Virus record (IMG/VR): IMGVR_UViG_3300043433_000032
Span: 1 to 35,615 of that record
Length of the DNA stretch: 35,615 nt
Reading direction: 5' to 3' (one strand)
Source: a virus
Each line of letters starts with the position of its first letter. Within the stretch, counting starts at the first letter, position 1. The notes below the pieces were generated by a model. It saw only the letters and a program-made list of their open reading frames with translations, did not search any database and was not told the origin of the DNA. The position numbers were made by a program, and so were the translations under genes. Below are positions 15,092 through 23,166 of the stretch, in pieces.

Positions 15092-15580
15092 TTAAATTTT
15101 ACCTTTAATGAATAACCAAATAGACCACAGCAATATAATTATCGCAAAAAGCCAAAATAGTTTTATCTGTGTTTGTTGCCACCAAGTAAGTACGTTGGTT
15201 ACAACAGGAACTTCTATTGTTTGAAATGTGGCATTAGTTTCGTAGATGGATTTCCATTGGGCAAATAGTTCTTGTGCCTTAGCCTCGCAGTCTACTTTTA
15301 AGATGTTGTTTTCAAGGCGAACCCTTGGGCTGTTTAATGTGCGCCCTGGTTCGCTTTGAGAAACATTTTTTACTACTACTTTCCCGTCTTGACAATCTAA
15401 TAGTGCTTGATAGTACGAGCTATCTTTTTCGATTTTGAAAATTGTATCGTGAACGGTTTCAGTAATAGTTTTTGTAGTAGTTGTTTCGCTCTTCATCACA
15501 ACTGGCTTTTTGCTTCCGCAAGAAACCAGTAACGTGATGAGAACAAAAAACAAACAACCTTTATTTATGATATTTTTCAT
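15092..15580 (-). CDS. lipoprotein with C-terminal membrane anchor, candidate unimolecular spanin
   Basis: 162 residues. The N-terminus has a signal peptide ending in the lipobox LLVSC (C21). The C-terminus has a single strong membrane segment (KLFWLFAIIILLWSIWLFIKGKI, about 138-160). This outer-membrane lipid anchor plus inner-membrane anchor is the layout of u-spanins such as T1 gp11. It follows the amidase gene (shared base), so the lysis function fits. The spacer of about 115 residues could span the periplasm. Confidence 0.6.
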   Translation of the reverse strand: MKNIINKGCLFFVLITLLVSCGSKKPVVMKSETTTTKTITETVHDTIFKIEKDSSYYQALLDCQDGKVVVKNVSQSEPGRTLNSPRVRLENNILKVDCEAKAQELFAQWKSIYETNATFQTIEVPVVTNVLTWWQQTQIKLFWLFAIIILLWSIWLFIKGKI

Positions 15581-16059
15581 TACTTCAGTAAGTTTTTATA
15601 TTCAGGAATAGCGTCGAAAGAAGGACATTCTTTTATTCTTTCCCACGATTCTATAATTCCGTTTTTGTTTTTATCTGGAGACACGTCTCGATGCCCTTTG
15701 ATAGTTAATTTTGATTTAGAACCTCCGTTGTCCTCAACCCATTTAATTGCCATTTTAATAGCTTTTAAAAGCGCCTCTTTTTGCTTTGGAGTTCTTGAAT
15801 CTAATGCTTTGTTTACGTTTGTTTTTTCAACACCACCGATATATGAAATATTGATTGCGTTTGTGTTGTGACCTTTCACTCCGTTTGAATACTTTGTAAA
15901 TGATTGTAATTGATGTATTTCGCCATCTAAATCAACAATCAAATGATAACCAGGAGAATTCCACCCTAAAGACTTCCAAAAATTCTTTATCGACTCTATT
16001 GATCCATAACCTGCAGAACAATGAATAAAAATTTCTTTAATGTCTAGTCCAGTTCTCAT
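15580..16059 (-). CDS. endolysin, N-acetylmuramoyl-L-alanine amidase
   Basis: 159 residues, amidase_2/PGRP-like. Zn ligands are H13 (IHCSAG), H123 (KGHRDVSPD) and C145 (ECPSFDA). The core YHLIVDLDGEIHQLQSF and GHNTNAINISYIGG match the family. No signal peptide, so release depends on a holin. The lysis cluster lies between capsid and sheath genes. Confidence 0.9.
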   Translation of the reverse strand: MRTGLDIKEIFIHCSAGYGSIESIKNFWKSLGWNSPGYHLIVDLDGEIHQLQSFTKYSNGVKGHNTNAINISYIGGVEKTNVNKALDSRTPKQKEALLKAIKMAIKWVEDNGGSKSKLTIKGHRDVSPDKNKNGIIESWERIKECPSFDAIPEYKNLLK

Positions 16060-16343
16060 TCTAACTTTCCGTTTAATTGCTTATACTTTTTTAACTCATC
16101 CGTCAAATGCTCAACCTGATTAATTAGGTTTTGAATTTTTGTGTCCTGATTATTGATTGTTGCAATTGCGCTATCTAAGCGTTTCATTGCATCATCTAAA
16201 AGACTTTTGTAAAATTCTGCCGCTTTTACTTCGGCATCGATTTCAGCCATTTTTGCTTCAGCGTTTGTTTTTCTTCTGGCAAAAAACCAAGTAATCAATG
16301 CAGTTAATGCGGTACCAATAAGTGGCAATAAAAATTCTTTCAC
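16056..16343 (-). CDS. small membrane protein with coiled coil, holin candidate
   Basis: 95 residues. One N-terminal membrane segment (LLPLIGTALTALITWFFARR, residues 4-23) followed by a long coiled-coil helix (AEAKMAEIDAEVKAAEF ... NQDTKIQNLINQVEHLTDELKKYKQ). Stop overlaps the amidase start by 4 bases. By position in the lysis cluster it may be the holin or an accessory lysis protein, but one-TM proteins with coiled coil are also found as other phage membrane proteins. Confidence 0.55.
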   Translation of the reverse strand: MKEFLLPLIGTALTALITWFFARRKTNAEAKMAEIDAEVKAAEFYKSLLDDAMKRLDSAIATINNQDTKIQNLINQVEHLTDELKKYKQLNGKLE

Positions 16344-16360
16344 AGGATAAGTTTTAAAAG

Positions 16361-16388
16361 AAAACTGCCGCCGAATGACGGCAGTTTT
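16361..16388 (-). terminator. terminator after the major capsid gene
   Basis: Stem AAAACTGCCG/CGGCAGTTTT (10 bp) with an 8-base loop, T-rich downstream on the - strand. It lies between the capsid stop and the lysis genes. Confidence 0.8.
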
Positions 16389-16396
16389 AGTTAATT

Positions 16397-17311
16397 TTAG
16401 ATGATAGCTCCCGCATATTTTGCCATTACAGGAACTGCAATGAAATAGTGGCGAACTGCATACTTATTTTGTTGACCTTCTGGGTCAGTTGCGGCATCAG
16501 ACATGTACTGTTTAGTAGTACCTGTTTTCTTTACAACATTTTCTGGGTGGAAAATTACAGAGGCAACTCTATCAGTTCCACCAGGAACTGCTCCCCATGC
16601 TTTTTTTACTCCAACATTAGTGTAGTAAGGATTATCAATGTTTTGATACATTTCAAATCCAGCCAACATACCTTTAATTTCGCCAGATAAGTAATCAGCG
16701 AGTTTATCTGCGTATTTATTAGAGTTATCCTCTAATAAATCATTTTCATGATCAGATGATAAAACTAAACGACGACCTCTTTTTTTACATTTAGCGGCAT
16801 CCATTTCTCTTCTTGCAGTTACAAGGTCTTTCCAAAGCATTTTTCTACGTCCTCCAGCAGTAACTTCATCTCCTGTACATTGAATTACAAAAGTTGAACC
16901 TGCAACTGTTGTTTGTGGAGCAAGTGCATGAATTGCTTTAGCGAATTTTGATTCTGTAATATCATCTCTGTGAGATTTTGTTACTGAATCAATTTGTCTA
17001 TAACTTGAACCGTTAATTTGATCATCGGTTAAAGTTGTGACTTTCGTTTGGTATTTATCCAATTGAACAGTCATACTAGTATCGTCATAACTTACAAGAG
17101 CTAAAGGATAAGTGGTATTGTTAATCAATACACCTGGTCTAAAGGTTGTAATTGGAATATGAATGATATTTGATTCAGAGGCAGAACCAGAACCAACCTC
17201 GAGAACTTCGGTGTCAATTTCAGGAATACCATCTAACCATGGAGCTAATTGCTCATCTTGAAGTAAGGTTCTAACCCTTGACTCCCACATTTCTGGAAAT
17301 GCTGCTGGCAT
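16397..17311 (-). CDS. major capsid protein (Mu gp34-like / HK97 fold)
   Basis: 304 residues. Typical layout: a loop region (TTFRPGVLINNTTYPLALVSYDDTSMTVQLDKYQTKVTTLTDDQ), a spine helix and the P-domain (WKDLVTARREMDAAKCKKRGRRLVLSSDHENDLLED). It lies just downstream of the protease/scaffold gene and is followed by a strong terminator, as for the high-copy head protein of Mu-like phages. Confidence 0.85.
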   Translation of the reverse strand: MPAAFPEMWESRVRTLLQDEQLAPWLDGIPEIDTEVLEVGSGSASESNIIHIPITTFRPGVLINNTTYPLALVSYDDTSMTVQLDKYQTKVTTLTDDQINGSSYRQIDSVTKSHRDDITESKFAKAIHALAPQTTVAGSTFVIQCTGDEVTAGGRRKMLWKDLVTARREMDAAKCKKRGRRLVLSSDHENDLLEDNSNKYADKLADYLSGEIKGMLAGFEMYQNIDNPYYTNVGVKKAWGAVPGGTDRVASVIFHPENVVKKTGTTKQYMSDAATDPEGQQNKYAVRHYFIAVPVMAKYAGAII

Positions 17312-17323
17312 AATTTTATTTTA

Positions 17324-17803
17324 TTAGTTAAACAATTTTTTATATTCTTCTGGCTTGTCAGCTTTGAATGCTAATTTTGCCTCATGTGATAACTTTTCGA
17401 AGTCATCCATTGATTTAACTTCACTAGCGCCGTCTCCAGATGGAGTTGTTACACCCGCACCAAAGTTTTGCTTTACTGGCATTGCACTAATTAAAGTGTC
17501 TAATGCATTTTCAGAGGCTAAACCTAAGTTTACCATTTCATCCTTTTTAGACGCAATGATTTGACCTTTTGTAATTGCTAAAGAAACTTTAGTTTCAATT
17601 CTTGATTTTGCCGCTGCAGCTTCTGCCTCTTTGGCGTTTTTCGCTGCTAACTCTAAAGCATCATTCTTTTTGGTTAAAGATTCAACAGTACCAGAAAGCT
17701 CTACGATTTTCGCCTCAACAACCGAAGCGTCTAAGCCATCTGTTGGTTGGTCTTTAAAGCCTAAAGCCATTAAAGCTCCCATGCTTAAAATGATTTTTTT
17801 CAT
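17324..17803 (-). CDS. nested scaffold protein, in-frame internal start of the protease gene
   Basis: An internal ATG (17801-17803) opens 159 codons in frame with the protease, beginning MKKIILSMGALMALGF. This Met lies after the protease domain and just before the helical region. Mu and lambda have an equivalent nested scaffold (Z, Nu3). There is no evident Shine-Dalgarno, which is normal for Bacteroidota. The hydrophobic N-terminus is odd for a scaffold. Confidence 0.45.
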   Translation of the reverse strand: MKKIILSMGALMALGFKDQPTDGLDASVVEAKIVELSGTVESLTKKNDALELAAKNAKEAEAAAAKSRIETKVSLAITKGQIIASKKDEMVNLGLASENALDTLISAMPVKQNFGAGVTTPSGDGASEVKSMDDFEKLSHEAKLAFKADKPEEYKKLFN

Positions 17804-18316
17804 ATTATCAATGTTTAAATTTAATTCGGGATTTTTGATACCAGGAATAACCGAAAGTGAAAGCTCCTGTATTTCTTTTTCTTCCATTGGTTTACCATCA
17901 GCGTGCATTAATCGCACGGCATTGGCATTGGACGGAACAGGAACAATAGAAACTTCAACTAGTTCGCACTTTGTTAAAATGACTTTACTACCAATGACTG
18001 TAAGATTTTCTCTGTCGAAAATAATACCCATTGAACAGGCATTTATGTAACCACGTTCAACCTTGCCAGCAATTTTTGCCGTGTCTTCATCATCGGTATC
18101 AAAATCAGGAACTCCTGTTAAAAGACTTCCTTCTTTTTTAACATCCTGCCACTTACCAATAACATTCCAGTTTGAGTTCCAATGGTCAGAAAGCATAACA
18201 GGATTTTTAGAAAATCTAGTTAGATCTATTCCTTCCGTTAGAATTGAAAATCCATAAGTATTTTCAACAGTTTCATCGTTGAAATTGAATGGTTTGATTA
18301 CTGGTGGTTTTGGCAT
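17324..18316 (-). CDS. prohead protease fused to scaffold domain
   Basis: 330 residues. The N-terminal domain is HK97-type protease: catalytic His in LSDHW (H45), Ser in ACSMGI (S95), and the closing strand LVEVSIVPVPSNANA. The C-terminal half (172 onward) is a helical, Ala/Lys-rich scaffold-like region (KKNDALELAAKNAKEAEAAAAK). An internal ATG at codon 172 could produce a free scaffold, as Mu gpI/gpZ do. First gene of the leftward late block. Confidence 0.8.
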   Translation of the reverse strand: MPKPPVIKPFNFNDETVENTYGFSILTEGIDLTRFSKNPVMLSDHWNSNWNVIGKWQDVKKEGSLLTGVPDFDTDDEDTAKIAGKVERGYINACSMGIIFDRENLTVIGSKVILTKCELVEVSIVPVPSNANAVRLMHADGKPMEEKEIQELSLSVIPGIKNPELNLNIDNMKKIILSMGALMALGFKDQPTDGLDASVVEAKIVELSGTVESLTKKNDALELAAKNAKEAEAAAAKSRIETKVSLAITKGQIIASKKDEMVNLGLASENALDTLISAMPVKQNFGAGVTTPSGDGASEVKSMDDFEKLSHEAKLAFKADKPEEYKKLFN

Positions 18317-18361
18317 CTTTTTATTTCAATTAGTTCTGGCATTTATTGCCCTTTGAGATTA

Positions 18362-18397
18362 CAAATATTAGATGCTTTGTATAATTAAAAAAACAAA
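18362..18397 (-). promoter_or_regulatory. possible late leftward promoter
   Basis: On the - strand TTTG (18397-18394) lies 23 bases before TAATATTTG (18370-18362), close to but not identical to TTTG-N-TAnnTTTG. The 192-base divergent gap (18317-18508) must hold start sites in both directions, and this is the best leftward match. I see no good + strand match. Late promoters of Mu need a phage activator and often deviate. Confidence 0.35.
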
Positions 18398-18508
18398 GGA
18401 TAAGCGTTCTAACACTTGTGTTTTAAGGCTGTACATAGTTGTAAAGCAATTAAACGGGTTGAGGAAAAATTGAAATTCATTTTGCAGATTTGCTATAAAT
18501 ATTAGAAT

Positions 18509-19060
18509 ATGGGAACTCGAAAACAGGTAGAAAAAGACCTTGCTAAAATCTTATTTGTAAACGAAGGTGTCACTCAAAAAGAGATTGCCGAGCGTTTGAA
18601 TTTAACCGAAAAAACAGTTAGCAAATGGGTTAAGGAGGGAGAGTGGGACAAACTTAAAACTTCGATGTTAGTCACAAAAGACAATCAATTAACGGCGCTT
18701 TATCGTCAACTTGAAAATCTTAACGGTGAAATTGCAACACGACCTATTGTTAGAGATATTCCCGCAAAGCTTTTATCTCCAGTTAAAGTAAGAGACGCTG
18801 ATGGTGGCGAACGCCTTGAGAACCCCGTTTATAATGCTGAGGATTTTCCAGTTAAGGTTGGGAATTTTCCAACTTCTAAAGAAGCCGATATGATCAGTAA
18901 ACTTACAACAGCCATAAAAAGATTAGAAACTGAAACCAACATTGGAGAAACTGTTGAAATTTCAAAACAGTTGATTCAGTTTGTGCGCTCAATTGATCTG
19001 CCATTTGCAAATCAATTACTTAAATATTGTGATTTATTCATTCAAGATAAAATGAAATAA
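18509..19060 (+). CDS. terminase small subunit
   Basis: 183 residues. N-terminal HTH (VTQKEIAERLNLTEKTVSKWVKEGEWDKLK, about 20-50), typical of small terminases such as Mu gp27-type proteins, followed by a helical oligomerisation region. Stop overlaps the large subunit start (TAATG). It recognises phage DNA for headful packaging from the integrated prophage end. Confidence 0.8.
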   Translation: MGTRKQVEKDLAKILFVNEGVTQKEIAERLNLTEKTVSKWVKEGEWDKLKTSMLVTKDNQLTALYRQLENLNGEIATRPIVRDIPAKLLSPVKVRDADGGERLENPVYNAEDFPVKVGNFPTSKEADMISKLTTAIKRLETETNIGETVEISKQLIQFVRSIDLPFANQLLKYCDLFIQDKMK

Positions 19061-20583
19061 TGGCAAAGCAAAATGATAAATTATATATAGAGCAATGGAA
19101 TGAATTTAGAGATAACACTCTGAAATCAACACCCGTTGACCTTACTGAAAATATAGCACAAAAAGCCAAAAGAATAGCTTATTTAGAAGAGAATCCAGAG
19201 GAATGGTTTAAGTACTATTTCCCTAATTTTTATACATCAGAACCCGCTTTATTTCATAAAAGAGCCACTAAACGAGTTTTAAGAAACCCAGAATATTACG
19301 AAGTTCGTTCCTGGTCCAGAGAGTTGGCAAAATCGGCTCGTACAATGATGGAAGTTTTGTATTTAACAACAACAGGAAAAAAGAAAACAGTTCTTTTAGT
19401 TTCTGCTAGTTACAATGACGCTGAACGTTTACTATTACCATACAAAACAATATTAGAGTGCAATAACAGATTGATAAATGATTACGGTACACAGGAAAGC
19501 ATTAGCAACTGGGAGGCGGGAGAATTCATTACAAGAAAAGGTGCGGCATTTAGAGCAATTGGTGCGGGACAATCCCCTCGTGGAACTCGTAACGATGCTT
19601 CCAGACCCGATGTTATATTAATTGATGATATTGATACAGATATTGATTGCCGAAATCCTGAAACAATTCAAAAGAAATATGAGTGGATTGAACAGGCGTT
19701 GATTCCTACACGTTCAATCTCTGTGCCCTTACTTATAATCGCCTGTGGAAACATCATTGCAAAGTATTGCTGTATTACGGAAATGGGTAAAAAAGCAGAC
19801 ACTTGGGAGGTTGTAAATATTAGAGACAAACACGGAAAATCTACTTGGCCAAGTAAGAATACAGAGGAAATGATTGACCGAGCTTTAAAGCCGATTTCTA
19901 CAAGTTCGCAACAAAAAGAGTATTACAACAATCCAATTAGAATTGGTAAAATATTTGTCAAAGCGGTTTATGCAAAATGTCCACCGCTTAAAAGTTGTGA
20001 ACACGTTTTAATCTATTCTGACCCCGCAACCTCTAATAAAGATAAAAGCGCAAGTTCACGAAAATCGGTTGGTGTAATTGGATTTAAAAACAACAACTTT
20101 TATTTATACAAAGTTTGGGTTGACAATATGAATCAAAGCAATTTTGTAACCAATCTTTATGCCGCTAGTGACTATGTAAAGGAAAAAGGCGTTGACGTTT
20201 TCAAAATTTGGATAGAGAACAATTCATTACAAGACCCTTTTTGGGAGCAAGTAATTAAACCATTAATTAAAACCACAGGAAAGCAATTAGGCAAAACCGT
20301 ATTGTATATGTCTTTAGACAAACGCTCCAAAGGTGACAAGTTCATGCGTATTGAAGGAACATTAGAACCTATATACAAACAAGGTGCCTTATTCTTTAAT
20401 GAAGACGAAAAGAAAAATCCGCACATGGAACGTATGGAAGAGGAATTTGTTGGAGTTGATCCAAACTCTAAAATGATGGACGGTGTCGATATGTTAGAAG
20501 GTGGTGTGTGGATTATAAAAAACTTAACCTCTAAAGAAGGAACTCAATATTTTGTTGGGAAAGTTGCAAACAGAAAATTCTAA
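19060..20583 (+). CDS. terminase large subunit (Mu gp28-like)
   Basis: 507 residues. The ATPase half has a degenerate Walker A (SRELAKSA, about residues 86-93), Walker B VILIDDIDTD (about 185-194), and motif III LLIIACGN. The nuclease half has acidic residues in IYSDPATSNKD, WIENNSLQD and DKFMRIEGTLEP, as in RNase H-like terminase nucleases. It cuts and translocates DNA into proheads. Confidence 0.9.
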   Translation: MAKQNDKLYIEQWNEFRDNTLKSTPVDLTENIAQKAKRIAYLEENPEEWFKYYFPNFYTSEPALFHKRATKRVLRNPEYYEVRSWSRELAKSARTMMEVLYLTTTGKKKTVLLVSASYNDAERLLLPYKTILECNNRLINDYGTQESISNWEAGEFITRKGAAFRAIGAGQSPRGTRNDASRPDVILIDDIDTDIDCRNPETIQKKYEWIEQALIPTRSISVPLLIIACGNIIAKYCCITEMGKKADTWEVVNIRDKHGKSTWPSKNTEEMIDRALKPISTSSQQKEYYNNPIRIGKIFVKAVYAKCPPLKSCEHVLIYSDPATSNKDKSASSRKSVGVIGFKNNNFYLYKVWVDNMNQSNFVTNLYAASDYVKEKGVDVFKIWIENNSLQDPFWEQVIKPLIKTTGKQLGKTVLYMSLDKRSKGDKFMRIEGTLEPIYKQGALFFNEDEKKNPHMERMEEEFVGVDPNSKMMDGVDMLEGGVWIIKNLTSKEGTQYFVGKVANRKF

Positions 20584-20586
20584 ATT

Positions 20587-21048
20587 ATGTTTATAGAAAA
20601 AGAAGATTTAGGCAATGTCATTTATGATTATCAGTTAGACCAAATTACTGATGGAGATGATAATATTGTAGCACAGGGAATAGCAGCTGCAGTTGAAGAG
20701 GCAAAAAGTTATTTAACACCAAATTTAAATGATAAAAAGTGGCTTGACGGTAGAATACTTTATGATGTTGAAACAATATTTAGCGCTACAGAGTTAGACC
20801 GTAATTCATTGATATTACAACATTGTTGCACATTGGCAAAATGGCATATTGCACAATTGTGTAATGCCGATTTCATTTATGAAAAGGCAAAAGATAGATA
20901 TGATAGAGCGATTGATTGGTTTACTAAAATAGCAAAAGGAACTATTAATTTATCTACGTTACCACAATTGGTCCGTGATGAAGAAACCGCAGGAGATAAA
21001 CAACCGTTCGAATTTGGTTCAAGAACAAAATTTAATCACGATTATTAA
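20587..21048 (+). CDS. DUF1320 head-completion protein (Mu gp36-like)
   Basis: 153 residues with the helical pattern AVEEAKSYL, LQHCCTLAKWHIAQLCN, YDRAIDWFTKIAKG of the gp36 family, thought to lie at the head-tail connector. In Mu it lies after the capsid gene, whereas here it lies between terminase and portal. Confidence 0.75.
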   Translation: MFIEKEDLGNVIYDYQLDQITDGDDNIVAQGIAAAVEEAKSYLTPNLNDKKWLDGRILYDVETIFSATELDRNSLILQHCCTLAKWHIAQLCNADFIYEKAKDRYDRAIDWFTKIAKGTINLSTLPQLVRDEETAGDKQPFEFGSRTKFNHDY

Positions 21049-21049
21049 G

Positions 21050-22297
21050 ATGGCAAAAGAAAAAACAGAAGGCACAGAAGCGTATGGAACAGCAACGCCT
21101 GTGTTCGAATTAGCAGGTCAAGGTGTGTGGAAGGTTAAAGGAGCAGGTAAGAATTATGTATCTGGAATTGTTCCGAAAACTGTTACACAAACTAGAAAAG
21201 ATATAAAGGAGTGGCTAACGGCTCAGCAAATGGCAACTGCCGCTGAAAATGCCAAACGTTTCCCATTGTATAATTTATATGCTGAAATTCAAAAGGATTT
21301 ACACTTACGCTCACAGATCAATAACCGTATGTTGAAATCGCTTTCGAGAGCTTTTGTTATTAAAGACAAAAACGGAAAGATTGACGATGATTTAACAGCT
21401 CTTTTAAACAATCAAGATTGGGTGTATGGAATCAACAAAGCCATTTTAGAAACTGTTTACAACGGGCATTCATTAATTGAGCTTAATTATGTTAATGAAA
21501 AATTAAGTACTAGCTTAATTCCACGTCAGAATGTTGATCCCGTAAATGGATTAATCTTTTTAGATTATACTGACGATGGTAAAAAAATCGAATATCGAAA
21601 ACAAAAAGAATACGGCTCTTGGTTGATGGAGTTTGGAGACTACAAAGATTTAGGTCTTTTAAACGGTTGCGTGCCTCATGTTTTATTCAAAAGATTTGGA
21701 CAAAGTTGTTGGAGTGAATTAGCTGAAATTTACGGTATTCCGCCACGTGTTATGAAAACTAACACACAGGATAGAGTAATGGTTAACAGAGCAAAACAAA
21801 TGATGACCGATATGGGTTCTGCAGCCTGGTTTATTATTGATGATTCTGAAAGCTTCGAATTTGCAAAAGGTGTAAGTACAAACGGTGATGTTTACAAAAA
21901 CTTAATAACTCTTTGTAATAACGAAATGTCGATGGGAATCAGTGGAGCTGTTGTTGGTCAAGATACTGCTAACGGTTCTAATGCTAAAGAATCGACTTCG
22001 ATTTCAATAGTACAGGATTTAGTAGATAGTGATTTGACTTTACTAGAGCAACATTGGAACTCAACTGTGATTCCAGGACTAGTGATTTTAGGAATTGTTC
22101 CTGAAGGATATTCTTATGGTTATGATCAAGCTGAAGATTTAGAGCAATTATGGAAAATGACAGTTGAAGCCGCTAACTTTTTAGAGGTTGACCCTGAATG
22201 GGTGAAAACTAAATTCGGTATTGAAGTAACTGGAACAAAAAAAGCAGATACATCAAGTAAATTGTCTTTAAATATTGGTGACGGTTTTTTCGTATAG
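21050..22297 (+). CDS. portal protein (DUF935, Mu gp29-like)
   Basis: 415 residues from the ATG at 21050, one base after the gp36-like stop. The frame is open further upstream, but that part overlaps the gp36-like gene and is not portal-like. Core features: LHLRSQINNRMLKSLSRAFVIK, ILETVYNGHSLIELNY, FKRFGQSCWSELAEIYGIPPRV, MSMGISGAVVGQDTANGSNAKESTSI. The 3' end carries a slippery sequence GGT TTT TTC and a hairpin (separate entry), so part of the product is probably a portal-gpF fusion of about 705 residues. Confidence 0.85.
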   Translation: MAKEKTEGTEAYGTATPVFELAGQGVWKVKGAGKNYVSGIVPKTVTQTRKDIKEWLTAQQMATAAENAKRFPLYNLYAEIQKDLHLRSQINNRMLKSLSRAFVIKDKNGKIDDDLTALLNNQDWVYGINKAILETVYNGHSLIELNYVNEKLSTSLIPRQNVDPVNGLIFLDYTDDGKKIEYRKQKEYGSWLMEFGDYKDLGLLNGCVPHVLFKRFGQSCWSELAEIYGIPPRVMKTNTQDRVMVNRAKQMMTDMGSAAWFIIDDSESFEFAKGVSTNGDVYKNLITLCNNEMSMGISGAVVGQDTANGSNAKESTSISIVQDLVDSDLTLLEQHWNSTVIPGLVILGIVPEGYSYGYDQAEDLEQLWKMTVEAANFLEVDPEWVKTKFGIEVTGTKKADTSSKLSLNIGDGFFV

Positions 22298-22316
22298 GCC
22301 CTGAATATTTCAGGGC
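22285..22316 (+). other. -1 frameshift signal: T TTT TTC heptamer, 6-nt spacer, 8-bp hairpin
   Basis: Zero-frame codons are GGT TTT TTC GTA TAG. The heptamer T TTT TTC is at 22285-22291, the spacer at 22292-22297, and the perfect stem GCCCTGAA/TTCAGGGC at 22298-22305 and 22309-22316 with a TAT loop. A -1 slip enters the gpF frame at 22291 (CGT ATA GGC CCT GAA). No T-run follows the hairpin, so it is not a terminator. Confidence 0.8.
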
Positions 22317-23166
22317 ATTACATACACGATTAGATAATTTATATAATTGTACTTGTGATGATTGTCAGGCTCAAAAAATAAGCATTAGTTTATCGTTAAA
22401 TGATAAGTTTAAACAGCTTTTAAACGATGGTAAAAAAGCGTTTAAACACTTGCATAAAAAGGGCAATTACAAGCCAGAAGATTTACAAAAAGAAAAGCCA
22501 TATCAAAATTTAGTGAAATCAACTTTTGATATTTTCAACTTTGCCATTGTAGATAATGATGTACCTGAAGAAATGAAAAAAGCTTTACAAAGTGATGCTT
22601 ATTTATTTGGTTCGTTAAAAACAAATGCGCAACTTTTTGAAGCTTCGAAATTACTTTTAAATGATGAAGGTAGACTAAAACCTTTTTCTGAAGTAAGTAA
22701 ACAGTTTGACAGTTTAAATGTAAACTATAACCAGAACTACTTGGAGGCGGAATATGAATTTGCGGTTGCGAGTTCTCAATCTGCCGCACAATGGGCAAAT
22801 CTTGGCGGTTCTGATAGATATAATTTACAATACAGAACGGCAAAAGATGAGCGAGTAAGAGCATCGCACCAAGCATTAGCGGATATTACTTTACCAAAGG
22901 AAGACCCGTTTTGGAGTTCTTTTTATCCACCTAACGGTTGGCGATGCAGATGTACTGCAGTTGAAGTATTGAAAGACAAATACGAGGCTAGCAGTTCAGA
23001 AACGGCAATAAAGGCAGGAGAAAAGGCCACGACGGAAGTTGGCAAAGATGGTAAAAACAGACTTGAAATTTTCCGATTTAATCCTGGACAAAAAGAGATT
23101 GTATTTCCACCAACGCATCCATACGGAAAAGTAAAAGGAGCTAAACAAATAAAAGATGAATCCTAA
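22291..23166 (+). CDS. Mu F-like head morphogenesis protein, probably made as portal-gpF -1 frameshift fusion
   Basis: The C-terminal region has the Phage_Mu_F signature: ERVRASHQALADITLPKEDPFWSSFYPPNGWRCRCTAVEV. The frame is open from 22282 without any ATG before about 22573, and only a TTG at 22450 could serve as a start. Yet the codons from 22291 to 22450 read as credible protein (GPEYFRALHTRLDNLYNCTCDDC), with a CxCxxC motif. The sequence therefore points to expression by a -1 frameshift from the portal gene. gpF-like proteins sit inside the head near the portal and may be ejected or act in assembly. Confidence 0.8.
   Translation, partial: RIGPEYFRALHTRLDNLYNCTCDDCQAQKISISLSLNDKFKQLLNDGKKAFKHLHKKGNYKPEDLQKEKPYQNLVKSTFDIFNFAIVDNDVPEEMKKALQSDAYLFGSLKTNAQLFEASKLLLNDEGRLKPFSEVSKQFDSLNVNYNQNYLEAEYEFAVASSQSAAQWANLGGSDRYNLQYRTAKDERVRASHQALADITLPKEDPFWSSFYPPNGWRCRCTAVEVLKDKYEASSSETAIKAGEKATTEVGKDGKNRLEIFRFNPGQKEIVFPPTHPYGKVKGAKQIKDES

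Noticed and set aside
20975-21049. 25-residue extension of the portal protein
   Set aside because: It overlaps the DUF1320 gene in another frame and looks like its shadow; ATG at 21050 directly follows the DUF1320 stop.
22298-22316. terminator after the portal gene
   Set aside because: The stem is perfect but no T-run follows, and the same strand continues with coupled genes; spacing from the slippery heptamer fits a frameshift stimulator.
22450-23166. gpF beginning at a TTG codon at 22450
   Set aside because: The 53 codons upstream in the same frame are open and protein-like, no Shine-Dalgarno site exists, and a full frameshift signal lies at 22285-22316.
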